A stretch of DNA of 64,000 nt. Origin: CBDBES01 sp965204465. Its GTDB lineage: Bacteria > Spirochaetota > Leptospiria > Turneriellales > CBDBES01. Numbering within the stretch: position 1 is the first letter of the stretch; each line of letters begins with the position of its first letter. The DNA lies in assembly GCA_965204465.1 (NCBI GenBank), contig OZ241995.1, positions 1-64,000 of the forward strand. The letters are read 5' to 3'. This document shows, piece after piece, positions 17,666-26,760 of the stretch. Made by a program: the position numbers and the translations under genes. Below the pieces are notes generated by a model. It did not search any database, had not been told where the DNA came from, and saw only the letters and a program-made list of their open reading frames with translations.

Positions 17666-18217
17666 TTAAAAAAAATAGGAACCTAAACGAAAAGATAAAA
17701 GTACAGATCTGTTCTCTATAAAAGCTTTTTTTCGATGATACACACCATTATAAGTGTTAATTGCACGCAAGAGATAGAAAATGCTAGTCTGTCTTTTACT
17801 TATTGAGACTAAAGCGGTAATTATATAGCTTATGGCAGAACCAACGGAAATAAGGCTTAGCACAGTATTCATTTGGTTTGGCTCACTTCCTTGTTCTTGA
17901 CTACTAAAAAAAAAGAGAGGAACAAAAACTCCAACTAGAAATACCATACTACCAATAAACCAAATAGCAGATGATGTTGCATAACTATTCGAAGCTTCTG
18001 CCAGCTCAAGCGCAGTTGGGTTATCCTGAATAAGTTTATTGATATCCGAATGCCCGAAGGTACCAATTTCAACAGATTCGCCAGATTCATGATAAATGAA
18101 AGCTGAACCGTATAGTCCTGGGGTACTTTCAAGCCAAATTTTAGGTTTAGATAATACAGACTCAAAAGAAAAGAATACAAACAATATAAAAGCTACAAAC
18201 GTAGAGAACCTGATCAT
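17666..18217 (-). CDS. Hypothetical exported membrane protein (183 aa)
   Basis: A cleavable signal peptide (FVAFILFVFFSFESVLS, residues 7-23) is followed by a 55-residue soluble stretch. Two membrane helices follow (around IWFIGSMVFLVGVFVPLFFF and LSLISVGSAISYIITALVSI), then a C-terminal tail with YLLRAINTYN. No family is recognised. The gene lies between IS1182 copy 1 and IS481 copy A, and the latter is inserted only 60 bases upstream of its start, so its native promoter may have been displaced. Confidence 0.5.
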   Translation of the reverse strand: MIRFSTFVAFILFVFFSFESVLSKPKIWLESTPGLYGSAFIYHESGESVEIGTFGHSDINKLIQDNPTALELAEASNSYATSSAIWFIGSMVFLVGVFVPLFFFSSQEQGSEPNQMNTVLSLISVGSAISYIITALVSISKRQTSIFYLLRAINTYNGVYHRKKAFIENRSVLLSFRLGSYFF

Positions 18218-18277
18218 AAGTTACATAGTATATGTCAATCATCCAGAAACTGTGTCAAGCACTTTTTTTAGAAAAAG

Positions 18278-19489
18278 TGTAGAAACCAATGACATATCTT
18301 ACACATTAAGAAGCTATTTTAGTCATTCTATTCCGATGGAACCTTTGATATGGCGTCAAGTTATTTAATGAAGAGTGCGGGCGGATCTTATTATAGCAAT
18401 TCACAAAGTTATCTACGATAGTCTGAATCTCAATAATACTCATTCCATTTTTAATTTTACCTTCAAGGGCTCTCTTCAAGGTTTGATTGAAACGCTCTAC
18501 TTTACCATTCAGCTCTGGCGTTCCTGGACGGATCAATTTATGCTCAATACCTGCTTCTCTTAAATATTCTTCAAAGCCACTGATCACAGACTTTTTTTTT
18601 CTCCTGGGATTCTCTTGGGAAACATATTTAGAAGTAAACTCGACTCCATTATCTGTTTGTATTTTTTGTGGCATCTCAAATTTTTCCACAAATTTTTTGA
18701 TCCCATTGGTAGCTTCATAGTTACTATGTTCATCAGCTATGTGTACCACCACAGTTCGTGAACAATCATCTATAACTGGATAGGCCTTCACAGAATGCCC
18801 GTTGTTATCTACTATCCCAAGGTTCACAGTATCCGTCTGAACCCTCTCTAATGGCTCCTGAAGGGCATAACGCTTTGTATGGCTGTTTTTTCGAGGTATT
18901 CTATATTGTTGGGAAATATTCTTGCGCCTGAAGATATATCCTAATGTGGAAGCATGTATCTCAATTCCATGATCCCTTTTTAATAATAGGGTTGTCAATT
19001 TAGCACCTGCATTATAGTTATCCTTTCTGACTTGGATAGCCAGATCAATGACGCTCTGGTCTATAGACTTTGAATTACTTTTAGGTTTTCTAGATATGTC
19101 TAAAAGTGCCTCCATATTATACTTTGTCTTTCTCAATCTTCTGATCCAGAAATAATATGTTTGTCGGGCATGACCAAATTTGTCAGAGGTTAATTTAACA
19201 TTGCCCGATTGTAAGGCTCTTATCAGGAATAATGCTCTCTTGCGTATTATATGATTTTTTATTCCTTTCAGATTTTCCTGTATAATTGAAATTTCTTGTT
19301 CATTATTTTTCATATTTCAATCCTTGATAATTTATTTCTAAAATAGACTTAGGGATAAACTGCTTTATTCAGTCCAGAAAATTTCAGGTAGTCGTTCGGT
19401 TCGGTTCCCTCACCTTCCTCCTACCTGAAATCATGGCCCCTACCCTGGGGATCTAACAAGTAGTGTAAGATATGTCATTGGTTATTGTA
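18278..19489 (-). mobile_element. Complete IS481-type insertion sequence, copy A (1212 bp)
   Basis: The left end reads TGTAGAAACCAATGAC and the right end, reversed, TACAATAACCAATGAC. The two then share ATATCTTACAC, giving an imperfect terminal repeat of about 27 bp. One transposase gene fills the element. It is flanked by a 14-15 bp direct repeat, tttttttagaaaaag, at 18263-18277 and 19490-19504, a target duplication at the long end of the range known for IS481. The internal segment 19386-19433 holds a nested palindrome around ttcggttcgg (arms caggtag / ctacctg). Copy B at 34657 differs at one base among those compared. Confidence 0.9.
18306..19313 (-). CDS. IS481-family transposase (copy A)
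   Basis: A 335-residue protein. N-terminal helix-turn-helix segments around residues 20-75 (GNVKLTSDKFGHARQTYYFW) bind the ends. An rve-type DDE core follows, with first Asp in ERVQTDTVNLG, second in QKIQTDNGVEFT and Glu in GKVERFNQTLKRAL. The C-terminal block is YNKIRPHSSLNNLTPYQRF. All three acidic residues are in place and the frame is intact, so it looks active. It has Cys where copy B has Trp in VN[C/W]YNKIRPHSS. Trp is the usual residue there (NWYN in related integrases), so copy A may be weakened. Confidence 0.93.
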   Translation of the reverse strand: MKNNEQEISIIQENLKGIKNHIIRKRALFLIRALQSGNVKLTSDKFGHARQTYYFWIRRLRKTKYNMEALLDISRKPKSNSKSIDQSVIDLAIQVRKDNYNAGAKLTTLLLKRDHGIEIHASTLGYIFRRKNISQQYRIPRKNSHTKRYALQEPLERVQTDTVNLGIVDNNGHSVKAYPVIDDCSRTVVVHIADEHSNYEATNGIKKFVEKFEMPQKIQTDNGVEFTSKYVSQENPRRKKKSVISGFEEYLREAGIEHKLIRPGTPELNGKVERFNQTLKRALEGKIKNGMSIIEIQTIVDNFVNCYNKIRPHSSLNNLTPYQRFHRNRMTKIAS

Positions 19490-19505
19490 TTTTTTTAGAA
19501 AAAGG

Positions 19506-19547
19506 TAAAAAAAAAAAATTTTAAAAAGTAAACTTTTTTAAAATTTT
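19506..19547 (-). terminator. Possible AT-only terminator of the restriction-modification operon
   Basis: On the minus strand the sequence forms a stem of aaaattttaaaaaag with cttttt aaaatttt (one bulge), followed by a run of about nine T. It lies 140 bases after the methyltransferase stop. The stem has almost no G:C pairs, so termination strength is doubtful. Confidence 0.35.
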
Positions 19548-19595
19548 ATTTTAGTGTACCAAAGCGTATAGTTACAAACTAAAAGAATAAGATCA

Positions 19596-19633
19596 GTAAC
19601 TGGTTTAAATGGCTGAACAGATTTTTTCTTTTC
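19596..19633. repeat. 38-bp direct repeat, left copy (bounds the restriction cassette)
   Basis: It starts gtaactggtttaaatggctg and continues to 19633. The same 38 bases, with a single C/T difference, recur at 22572-22609 in the same orientation. The restriction-modification operon is the only complete gene set between them. Confidence 0.85.
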
Positions 19634-19684
19634 GTTTGATTATCGCAAATCTAAGTCATAATTAAAGAAAATAGAAAATAATAC

Positions 19685-20359
19685 CTAATCCTTATTTGGT
19701 TTTTTCATTATAAATAAATATTTAAAGCCTCTTAGATAAAAATTATACTGCCTTGATCTGTTATGCCAAACTTTTGTGTTTGATGTTTGGTTATGCCTGG
19801 TTAAGCAAATAATATCAACAGGTTCAAAATACTTTTCCAATTTTTGCCACATCAAAAACCCTACAGGTGTAAATTTCTTTTTTATCCATTGATCTGCAAT
19901 AACCCAACTCATTATTTTATTTGGTTTCAATATTCTAGCGATTTCACTAGCAATTTTTTCTAATTCGTCATAAAATTTTTCATTATTACAAGAAATTTTG
20001 CCAATACATTTTTTATCATCAGAATATTTAATATTATCAGAATAGGGCGAATCAACAAAAACAAAATCGACACTGTCACTTTGAAGCGGAATTTCTCGAG
20101 AGTCATTTTTTATTACATCAGGGCGAACAATATTGAGATCGTAGCCAATCACTTTCCTTCTCAATTCATTAGCTACATCAATTGTTGTTCCACTCCCACA
20201 CATAGGATCAACCACTAAATCACCTTCCTTGGTATATCTTTGGAGTAAATTCCAAATGACAAATGCAGGTGTAACACCTCTATATTTATTATCTCCATGT
20301 AATCTATCTCCATAATTTTGTTTTGGAAAATCCCAAAGTGTTGTTGATTCTATCTGCAT
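19685..20359 (-). CDS. Type II DNA methyltransferase (224 aa)
   Basis: Motif I VVDPMCGSGTT (around residues 49-59) binds S-adenosylmethionine. The catalytic motif IV is FVFVDSPYSD, an unusual DSPY in place of DPPY. The C-terminal segment is SRQYNFYLRGFKYLFIMKK. The order I then IV and the short length suit a compact amino-methyltransferase (N6-adenine or N4-cytosine; which one cannot be told). It starts 12 bases after the endonuclease stop. It presumably protects the host site together with the larger methyltransferase at the head of the operon. Confidence 0.82.
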   Translation of the reverse strand: MQIESTTLWDFPKQNYGDRLHGDNKYRGVTPAFVIWNLLQRYTKEGDLVVDPMCGSGTTIDVANELRRKVIGYDLNIVRPDVIKNDSREIPLQSDSVDFVFVDSPYSDNIKYSDDKKCIGKISCNNEKFYDELEKIASEIARILKPNKIMSWVIADQWIKKKFTPVGFLMWQKLEKYFEPVDIICLTRHNQTSNTKVWHNRSRQYNFYLRGFKYLFIMKKPNKD

Positions 20360-20371
20360 ACTTCTTGGTTA

Positions 20372-21037
20372 TTATAATAATTTTTTAAGATCATCAATAA
20401 ACTTATCAAACATTTTTACTTTATTACTTTCTTTAATATTTGTTTCACTTAGGACATAACTTCCGTCTGTGTCTATTTCTACAATAGCCCTTCCTTTTTT
20501 GGCAGGTACTTTTATTGTTAGTGTCCCATCTTCATCAGGAGTAACAAAATAAACCTGAATATGCTTTGTTACTTCATTAGATGCTAATTTTATTTTCCAA
20601 TATCCTGTTTGCGTAATTCTTTCTCGCAAAGTAACTTTGCTCGAGAGTACAGAGTAAATTTTACTTGTGCCTGGATCATATATAATAATATCAACATCAG
20701 GAAGATGAAAACCAAATTCCCCGTAATCAATCAAGAGATTTCTTTTAACCAAATTTAACTCCTTGGATAAATTTGCACTATTGGTCCTCTCCAAGGTGTT
20801 ACCATTTACAATTTTTAAGCCCAATTTATGTACTTCATCGGTGATAATATACTCAATCAATTTCTCAAGGTTCTTCCCTTTAAAAGATCGCCATGATTGT
20901 TCATGATCATTTCCTATAAAATTTTTTTTATGTCTCTCTTTGACTTCCCTGAATACATTTGAAATATGTCTATATGTTTGTCTACCATATCTATTTTTTT
21001 TTGCTTCATAAATTTTGATTATATCTTTTATTGTCAT
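20372..21037 (-). CDS. Type II restriction endonuclease, BsaWI-like
   Basis: A 221-residue protein. A PD-(D/E)xK core is visible as HLPDVDIIIY, then YSVLSSKVTLRERITQTGYW. The S-x-K-x-x-L-R-E-R string is common to endonucleases of the CCGG-cutting group, and the overall sequence recalls BsaWI (W^CCGGW). The recognition site is therefore a guess. It overlaps the upstream methyltransferase by 4 bases and is followed by a second one, a gene order that lets modification be made before cutting. A fragment of a second copy is at 17528-17623. Confidence 0.75.
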   Translation of the reverse strand: MTIKDIIKIYEAKKNRYGRQTYRHISNVFREVKERHKKNFIGNDHEQSWRSFKGKNLEKLIEYIITDEVHKLGLKIVNGNTLERTNSANLSKELNLVKRNLLIDYGEFGFHLPDVDIIIYDPGTSKIYSVLSSKVTLRERITQTGYWKIKLASNEVTKHIQVYFVTPDEDGTLTIKVPAKKGRAIVEIDTDGSYVLSETNIKESNKVKMFDKFIDDLKKLL

Positions 21038-22311
21038 ATTTTATGCATGATCAGAATATATTCTGTCGGATAAGCAAAAACTTTTTTTTCATTTGCTACT
21101 CTTGTAAAACGACCTGTTTTTTTATCTCTAGTTGAAGGTAAGTTCTTTGAGGGGATTTCCCGTTTTATAATATCATCAACCACAAATCCAAGATTCTGTA
21201 GTTGTTCAACAAATACCTCTGCGTTTAAGATTTCTACTCCTTTTAGATTGGTATCTCCTATTACTATACAAATTCGACCTTCTTCTTTTAGTATTAATTT
21301 CATTTTCTCAAAAACCTGATTCATTTCACCAAAATATGTTGCAACTTCTTCTGCTGTTTTTTTATCTTTTTTCAATAAAGTTTCTTTTATAGTATCTGCA
21401 ATTTTACTATTCAAGAAAAGTTCTTTTTTCTTATGGTAAGATGTTCCTATAAATCTTTTTCTAAAATCGCTCAAATCCTTTGTATATTCAAACCAAAGAG
21501 CGGTAAGTTGGTGTAAGTCAGCATATTCATAAGAGGTAACATAAGGTGGTGATGTAACAATCAAACTAACGGAATTAGATTTTGCAGGTATCTCTCTAGC
21601 ATCAGCACAGTAAACATTGCAAGAAGTTTTTAAACATTTTTTTTCTTGCAAAAGTTTAAAAAAATCTATGTTTCCTCGCAGCATTGTTTTTATTTGCCGT
21701 AAGAAAATCACGAACGGATCTGAAGGATTTTTTTTAAAATCTCTTGTTGGCTTATTACTTTTTTGAAGCCAGATGGAACAGTTTTTGAGAATATTTGAAA
21801 ACCCGCAATAAAAAAAGTCTCGTATATCTTGATCTTTTATTTTTGAAACTTCAGAAAAAAGAAAAGAAAGTTTTCTTTTTTCCTTAGGCTTGAACCAATA
21901 ATCTATTCTTTCATGTCCAGGAGTTTTAACTTTCGTATTTTGGTCAAAGGAGCTAATTTTCCCTTTTAATTTTAAAAATTGATCTTCAATTTTAGCAGGC
22001 TCAATCGGAGTTTTCTTTGCTTTTGTCATTAAAACTGCAACAGGATTTATGTCCACCCCAATGGATGGTCTACACATAACTTTTGACTCAACAAGTGTTG
22101 TACCGCAACCTCCAAATGGGTCAGCTACTAAATCACCTTCTTTTGTATATTTTCTTGCTAATCGGGAAACTATTTGCGGTATAAATTTCGCGGGGTAACG
22201 GTGATAGCCATGTGTGATATATGCAGTGTCTTTTCTAGTTTTGGCAGCAAAAGCCCAAGAAGGGTCAATCTTTATTTTTTCAAATAATTTTAGTATATCT
22301 TGTTTAGGCAT
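21034..22311 (-). CDS. Type II DNA methyltransferase (425 aa), first gene of the cassette
   Basis: The N-terminal part has HGYHRYPAKFIPQIV and motif I LVADPFGGCGTTLVES (near residue 65). Motif IV, LIVTSPPYVTSYEYADL, comes about 180 residues later. SPPY is the form usual in N4-cytosine enzymes, and the I-before-IV order marks a permuted class. The C-terminal part ends in a strand-rich segment YPTEYILIMHK. ATG at 22311 is the first gene of a three-gene operon. Two methyltransferases with one endonuclease are typical when each strand of the site needs its own enzyme, or when one methylates differently from the other. Confidence 0.82.
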   Translation of the reverse strand: MPKQDILKLFEKIKIDPSWAFAAKTRKDTAYITHGYHRYPAKFIPQIVSRLARKYTKEGDLVADPFGGCGTTLVESKVMCRPSIGVDINPVAVLMTKAKKTPIEPAKIEDQFLKLKGKISSFDQNTKVKTPGHERIDYWFKPKEKRKLSFLFSEVSKIKDQDIRDFFYCGFSNILKNCSIWLQKSNKPTRDFKKNPSDPFVIFLRQIKTMLRGNIDFFKLLQEKKCLKTSCNVYCADAREIPAKSNSVSLIVTSPPYVTSYEYADLHQLTALWFEYTKDLSDFRKRFIGTSYHKKKELFLNSKIADTIKETLLKKDKKTAEEVATYFGEMNQVFEKMKLILKEEGRICIVIGDTNLKGVEILNAEVFVEQLQNLGFVVDDIIKREIPSKNLPSTRDKKTGRFTRVANEKKVFAYPTEYILIMHKI

Positions 22312-22380
22312 AGTTATGGACCTTGCAAGAAAAGAGACATAAGATCAAACAGTTTTTTGTTTTATACTTAGTCCCAGCAA

Positions 22381-22467
22381 TTGGCCTTACCCCATAAAGT
22401 GGGCACTCGGAATACATAGATAAGGAGTGTTCACATGAAGAAAAGCTCAATTTTTAGCAAAAAATGA
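22381..22467 (+). mobile_element. Solo left end of an IS3-type element
   Basis: The bases ccttaccccataaagtgggc match the IS3-type end at 47640 (ccttaccccctaaagtggac). A ribosome site aaggag and an ATG at 22435 follow and read MKKSSIFSKK before TGA, a broken orfA start. No transposase body is present. It lies in the 344-base gap upstream of the HNH gene. The rest of that gap holds a small inverted repeat at 22491-22552 and the right copy of the 38-bp direct repeat. Confidence 0.55.
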
Positions 22468-22490
22468 GATAATAAATACTATCACCTGAG

Positions 22491-22552
22491 TGGCGCCAAT
22501 ATATTATAAGAGTATTATTTGTAAACGACTTTTTTTCATTATTGGCACGCCA
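22491..22552. repeat. Small inverted-repeat element (62 bp)
   Basis: tggcgccaata at 22491-22501 and tattggcacgcca at 22540-22552 are near-complementary (the right arm has two extra bases). The 38 bases between them are AT-rich without coding signs. It may be a short nonautonomous element or a protein site; I cannot assign it. Confidence 0.35.
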
Positions 22553-22571
22553 GAATGAGGTTTTTGTGAAG

Positions 22572-22609
22572 GTAACTGGTTTAAATGGCTGAATAGATTT
22601 TTTCTTTTC
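22572..22609. repeat. 38-bp direct repeat, right copy
   Basis: Same orientation as 19596-19633, 37 of 38 bases identical. It lies 45 bases upstream of the HNH endonuclease start and in an open frame with it (no usable start codon earlier). Confidence 0.85.
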
Positions 22610-22654
22610 AATCTGTGCGTATTTACAAAAGATGCAAGAGGTTCTTTTAAGCAA

Positions 22655-23032
22655 ATGCCAATTGAAACAGATAAAACAGGACTCATGCAAAATTTTACCT
22701 CTAAACAAAAAAAGGAAATATTCAAGAGAGATGATTACCAATGTGTTATCTGCGGACTTGGTATGAAGAATGGCGTAGAGCTACATGCAGATCATATTAA
22801 ATCACGTGCCCATGGCGGGGAATCCACAATCGAAAACGGTCAAACTCTATGTTCCACGCATAATCTAATGAAAAAATCTTTTAAACAAACCGAAACAGGG
22901 AAAAAAATGTTCATTCGTTTATATGACCTGGCCAAAAAAGAAAAAAATAAGGAGTTAAAATATTTTTGTGAAGATATTCTAAAAATATATCATAAACATA
23001 ACATTAACGGACATATACAATGGAAAAAATAA
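22655..23032 (+). CDS. HNH endonuclease
   Basis: A 125-residue protein with FKRDDYQCVICGLGM (first zinc Cys pair), ELHADHIKSRAHGGES (the His pair of the HNH active site) and ENGQTLCSTHNLMK (third Cys/His and Asn-type ligand). This is a standalone McrA-type HNH nuclease that nicks or cuts DNA. It lies directly beyond the right direct repeat of the restriction cassette. Its last 13 bases overlap the start of the transglycosylase gene. It could belong to the defence island or simply lead the downstream operon; the overlap favours joint translation. Confidence 0.85.
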   Translation: MPIETDKTGLMQNFTSKQKKEIFKRDDYQCVICGLGMKNGVELHADHIKSRAHGGESTIENGQTLCSTHNLMKKSFKQTETGKKMFIRLYDLAKKEKNKELKYFCEDILKIYHKHNINGHIQWKK

Positions 23033-25311
23033 AACCCAGGATACACATCAAAAAATTATTCTTATTCTTATTTTTTTTATTATGCTCATGCCAGGCTTCC
23101 AGAATAGAATGGGAAGACATACATTCTATTAAGGGTAATATTGAAAAGGTGAGGGCTAAATCTCATAAAGAAATCATTCGTAATCTAAAAAATAAAAAAT
23201 CTTTTAATTATGCTCATTCATTTATGCTAGGAATGTCTCATTTTCATTTGGATGAATTTAGAAATGCTATATTGTGGTTTGGCCGATCTTATTTTCAGGA
23301 TGGCAAAAGACCATCCAATTATTATCCCTCTACAGTTTATGAACATATAACTTCTTTTAAGAATAAATTTAAAAGCAAATCTCCCCTTGAGATAGAATCT
23401 GTTTATTATATCTCTCTTTGTTATCATAACCTGAATGAAAATAATTATGCCATTAAATTTTTAGATATAATAGAAGAATATAAGAGTCACCCCTTAGCAG
23501 AAAAAATGTTAAGCCTAAGAGCATCTATATTTTCCGACAAAAATATAAAACAAGCCATCAGGATATATAAAAAGCTGATCCGCAATTTTGAAAAACCCAT
23601 TCATTATATAAGACTCGCTTCTATATTTCAAAAGGAAAAAGAATACAAGAAGGCCTTATTTTATTATTTCAAAGCATTAGAATTCACAGAAAACCAGTGG
23701 GCGTATCAGATTGCTGCGAAACAGTTGGCAGATATTTTCATAAAGTCTCCTGCATTAAAAAAATCATTGACCAATGGCCAAAAAGCCTATTATCTGGAAG
23801 CCTTAAGGCTCTTAAGAAAAAATAAAAAGGCTTTTTCTCTATTTAAAAAAATCAACCCAAAAAAATTACGTAAAAAAGAAAGATATATTTATATACTCTC
23901 TTATGCTCGTCTTCTAACAGATACCAGAAGATATTCATCTGCGGTTCGTTATATAAAAAAAAGACTCTATTTGCTACTCCCTGAAGACAGGGAAAAATTG
24001 ATCGTTAATATAGCAAGACGTTTTTTGCGCAAGGATAAATACCATCAGATCTATAATTTAGTTCCTCGCTTCTCCAGAAACAGGGAGGCAATGTTGATCC
24101 GATTAACTGCTCTCCGTAAAATAAAGAGTGCCTATAGAGAACAAGAAGCTACCTATTATTTAAAAAATTTTGATCCCGATTCATCCATTACCGAAAGATC
24201 TTTTTTTTCATCTTGTTTGGATGAGATGCTTAAAAAAAAGCGTCTGGATGCTCTAAAGTGTCTTGAAAATCTGGCAAAGCTTACTAAAAATGTTTCCGTA
24301 GGAGGACGTTCCAGATACTTTATCGCCCGTCTATCCAAGAAAAAACCCAAAGAAATCGCATCACTGTACAGAAAAGTATATCTGAATTCTCCATCTGATT
24401 TTTATGTTTTTAAGGCCTTAAAGAAATCCAGGTCTGCTGATAAAATACCCCTACCCCCTAATAAAATAGATATGATCAGGGATTGGCTTTCTAAACAAGC
24501 AGGTTATGAAGAAAGGATCAACGAATTTTTAGAAAAAAGAAAAAAAGAGCCCTATTATGGAGTGGATCCATTTTGGAAAGAATGGGAAAATAGCCTAAAA
24601 GAAATGGAAAAAAATGAAGATGTCCATACCAGAAAGGCATTATTGCTTATTGGGATGGGATATACGAATTTAGCCAAAGAATATCTTCCTAAAAGCCCCA
24701 GACAGCATGAGCACAATTTTATATACCAAAAAGCAGGCCATTTAGTGGACGACCCCTACCTCAAATATCGCTACCTGAAGCAGTATATGATCAAGAAAAA
24801 AAAAGATGTGGACATATTCACTCTTTCTAAAAAAGCAATGGAAAGTTTATATCCATTTCCCTATTCAGAATATATAGACAGAGCGTCTAAAAAATTTTCT
24901 GTTGAAAAGGCAAGACTATATTCTCTCATGAAACAAGAATCCAGTTTTCATCCAGGAGTAAAAAGTTCTGCAGGGGCTACAGGACTTATGCAATTAATGC
25001 CTCGTACAGCCAGATATGTAAACAAAAAGATAAAAATTAAAAATCTAAATCTAACATCGCCCCGGCATTCTATTTTATTAGGGGCCAGTTTTTATGCGCA
25101 AATGAGTAAAATGTTTGGCGACCATTTTGAAAAAATTGCTATTGCCTATAATGCAGGGCCTGGAAGACTATCACGATGGAAAAAGAAAATATCCATGCAG
25201 GATATGGACCTGTTTATAGAACAAATCCCATTTAAAGAAACCCATTTATATGTAAAAAGGACACGTAGTTATTATGACAGGTATAAAATATTACTTAATT
25301 GGGAACATTGA
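23020..25311 (+). CDS. Soluble-type lytic transglycosylase lipoprotein (Slt70-like)
   Basis: The signal peptide ends FLFFLLCSCQAS (lipobox Cys near 24). The first 600 residues are alpha-helical TPR-like repeats forming the ring of Slt70 proteins. The catalytic domain begins around residue 622. It shows LYSLMKQESSFHPGVKSSAG with catalytic Glu640, GLMQLMPRTARYV, and IAIAYNAGPGRLSRW. The enzyme cleaves the peptidoglycan glycan strand to 1,6-anhydromuropeptides. At 763 residues it is somewhat longer than E. coli Slt because of extra superhelix repeats. It is followed by gatA after 6 bases. Confidence 0.92.
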   Translation: MEKIKPRIHIKKLFLFLFFLLCSCQASRIEWEDIHSIKGNIEKVRAKSHKEIIRNLKNKKSFNYAHSFMLGMSHFHLDEFRNAILWFGRSYFQDGKRPSNYYPSTVYEHITSFKNKFKSKSPLEIESVYYISLCYHNLNENNYAIKFLDIIEEYKSHPLAEKMLSLRASIFSDKNIKQAIRIYKKLIRNFEKPIHYIRLASIFQKEKEYKKALFYYFKALEFTENQWAYQIAAKQLADIFIKSPALKKSLTNGQKAYYLEALRLLRKNKKAFSLFKKINPKKLRKKERYIYILSYARLLTDTRRYSSAVRYIKKRLYLLLPEDREKLIVNIARRFLRKDKYHQIYNLVPRFSRNREAMLIRLTALRKIKSAYREQEATYYLKNFDPDSSITERSFFSSCLDEMLKKKRLDALKCLENLAKLTKNVSVGGRSRYFIARLSKKKPKEIASLYRKVYLNSPSDFYVFKALKKSRSADKIPLPPNKIDMIRDWLSKQAGYEERINEFLEKRKKEPYYGVDPFWKEWENSLKEMEKNEDVHTRKALLLIGMGYTNLAKEYLPKSPRQHEHNFIYQKAGHLVDDPYLKYRYLKQYMIKKKKDVDIFTLSKKAMESLYPFPYSEYIDRASKKFSVEKARLYSLMKQESSFHPGVKSSAGATGLMQLMPRTARYVNKKIKIKNLNLTSPRHSILLGASFYAQMSKMFGDHFEKIAIAYNAGPGRLSRWKKKISMQDMDLFIEQIPFKETHLYVKRTRSYYDRYKILLNWEH

Positions 25312-25317
25312 AAGGTC

Positions 25318-26760
25318 ATGATGCAAAATATTATTTCCCTAAGCAAAGAACTGGAAGCTCAGAGAACGACTTCTGTGGATATACTGCAAAATTATTTATC
25401 TTCCATTCAATCCTTGAATCCAAAATTAAATGCATTTATCCAGTTATCCGCAGAGAATGCTCTCCAGTTAGCCAAAGAATCAGATGCAAGGCGCCAAACA
25501 GGTGAACCTCTTTCTATGTGGGATGGTATTCCCATTGGAATCAAGGATAATATTGCCCTGGAAGGCCATTTATTGGAATGCGCTTCTAAAATATTAAGAG
25601 GCTATGTTTCTCCTTATTCGGCTACCGTGGTGCATAAACTCCAAGGTAAAGGAATGATACCCATAGGGAGGCTGAATATGGATGAATTTGCAATGGGTTC
25701 TTCTACAGAAAATTCTTCTATTGGTATTACGAAAAATCCTTACGATCTGCAAAGAACTCCAGGAGGCTCTTCAGGGGGCTCTGCATGTGCAGTTGCTGCA
25801 GGGCTTATGCCAGCCACTCTGGGTTCAGATACGGGTGGTTCCATAAGACAGCCAGCTGCATTTTGTGGTATCGTTGGTTTAAAGCCTACCTATGGGACTG
25901 TTTCCAGGCATGGGTTGGTGGCCTTTTCTTCTAGTTTGGATCAAATAGGCCCTTTGACAAATACAGTGGAGGATTGCTCCATTCTATATAACATTATCAA
26001 AGGATTTGATCCAAATGACTCCACAAGCCTACCCGATCATCTTTATAAAGAGAAAGATCATGATAAAAACCAAATTCGTATAGGATATCCTCCCGATCTG
26101 CTGGAAAAATGCAGTGACGCGGTAAAAGAATCGTTTCAGAGAGTATTGGATTTTATAAGAAGTGAAGTTACTTCAAAAGATAGGATCATTGAAATAGAAA
26201 TGCCCTATCAAAAGTATGCAATACCAAGTTATTATATAACAGCCACCAGCGAAGCCTCTTCTAATTTAGCAAGATTTGACGGTATCCGATACGGAAACAG
26301 AATGGGATCAGAAAACATGGAAAAGGTATATGAAGAATCCAGAACAAAAGGATTTGGTTCTGAAGTAAAAAGAAGAATTCTTTTAGGTACTTTCGCCTTA
26401 TCAAGCGGCTATTATGATGCTTTTTATGCAAAAGCTCAAAAAATACGAAAGTTGATCCAAATGGCTTATCAAGATATATTTGAAAAAGTAGATGTTATTC
26501 TTCTACCTACTGCCCCCACAGAACCATTTTTACTGGGTGAAAAAATTGATGATCCAATTGAAATGTATCTTTCTGACGAATTAACTGTCAGCGCCAGTTT
26601 GGCGGGCATTCCAGCTCTTTCTGTTCCTGGTTTTTTTGAGCATCTTCCCATTGGTATACAGTTACAAGGGACATTTTTCTCTGAAAAATTTCTATTTAAC
26701 ATTGCCAGAAAAATTGAAACAGCATTTCCTTCTAAAAAACCCTCCCTGCGAAATTCATGA
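25318..26760 (+). CDS. gatA: Aspartyl/glutamyl-tRNA amidotransferase subunit A
   Basis: GatA releases ammonia from glutamine and passes it to GatB for making Gln-tRNA or Asn-tRNA. The amidase triad is intact: Lys76 in GIPIGIKDN, cis-Ser151 in TPGGSSGGSACA and nucleophile Ser175 in GSDTGGSIRQPA. The length of 480 is standard. ATG 25318 and ATG 25321 are adjacent and either may serve. The hisS start overlaps its stop by 4 bases. gatB and gatC are not in the window. Confidence 0.97.
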   Translation: MMQNIISLSKELEAQRTTSVDILQNYLSSIQSLNPKLNAFIQLSAENALQLAKESDARRQTGEPLSMWDGIPIGIKDNIALEGHLLECASKILRGYVSPYSATVVHKLQGKGMIPIGRLNMDEFAMGSSTENSSIGITKNPYDLQRTPGGSSGGSACAVAAGLMPATLGSDTGGSIRQPAAFCGIVGLKPTYGTVSRHGLVAFSSSLDQIGPLTNTVEDCSILYNIIKGFDPNDSTSLPDHLYKEKDHDKNQIRIGYPPDLLEKCSDAVKESFQRVLDFIRSEVTSKDRIIEIEMPYQKYAIPSYYITATSEASSNLARFDGIRYGNRMGSENMEKVYEESRTKGFGSEVKRRILLGTFALSSGYYDAFYAKAQKIRKLIQMAYQDIFEKVDVILLPTAPTEPFLLGEKIDDPIEMYLSDELTVSASLAGIPALSVPGFFEHLPIGIQLQGTFFSEKFLFNIARKIETAFPSKKPSLRNS

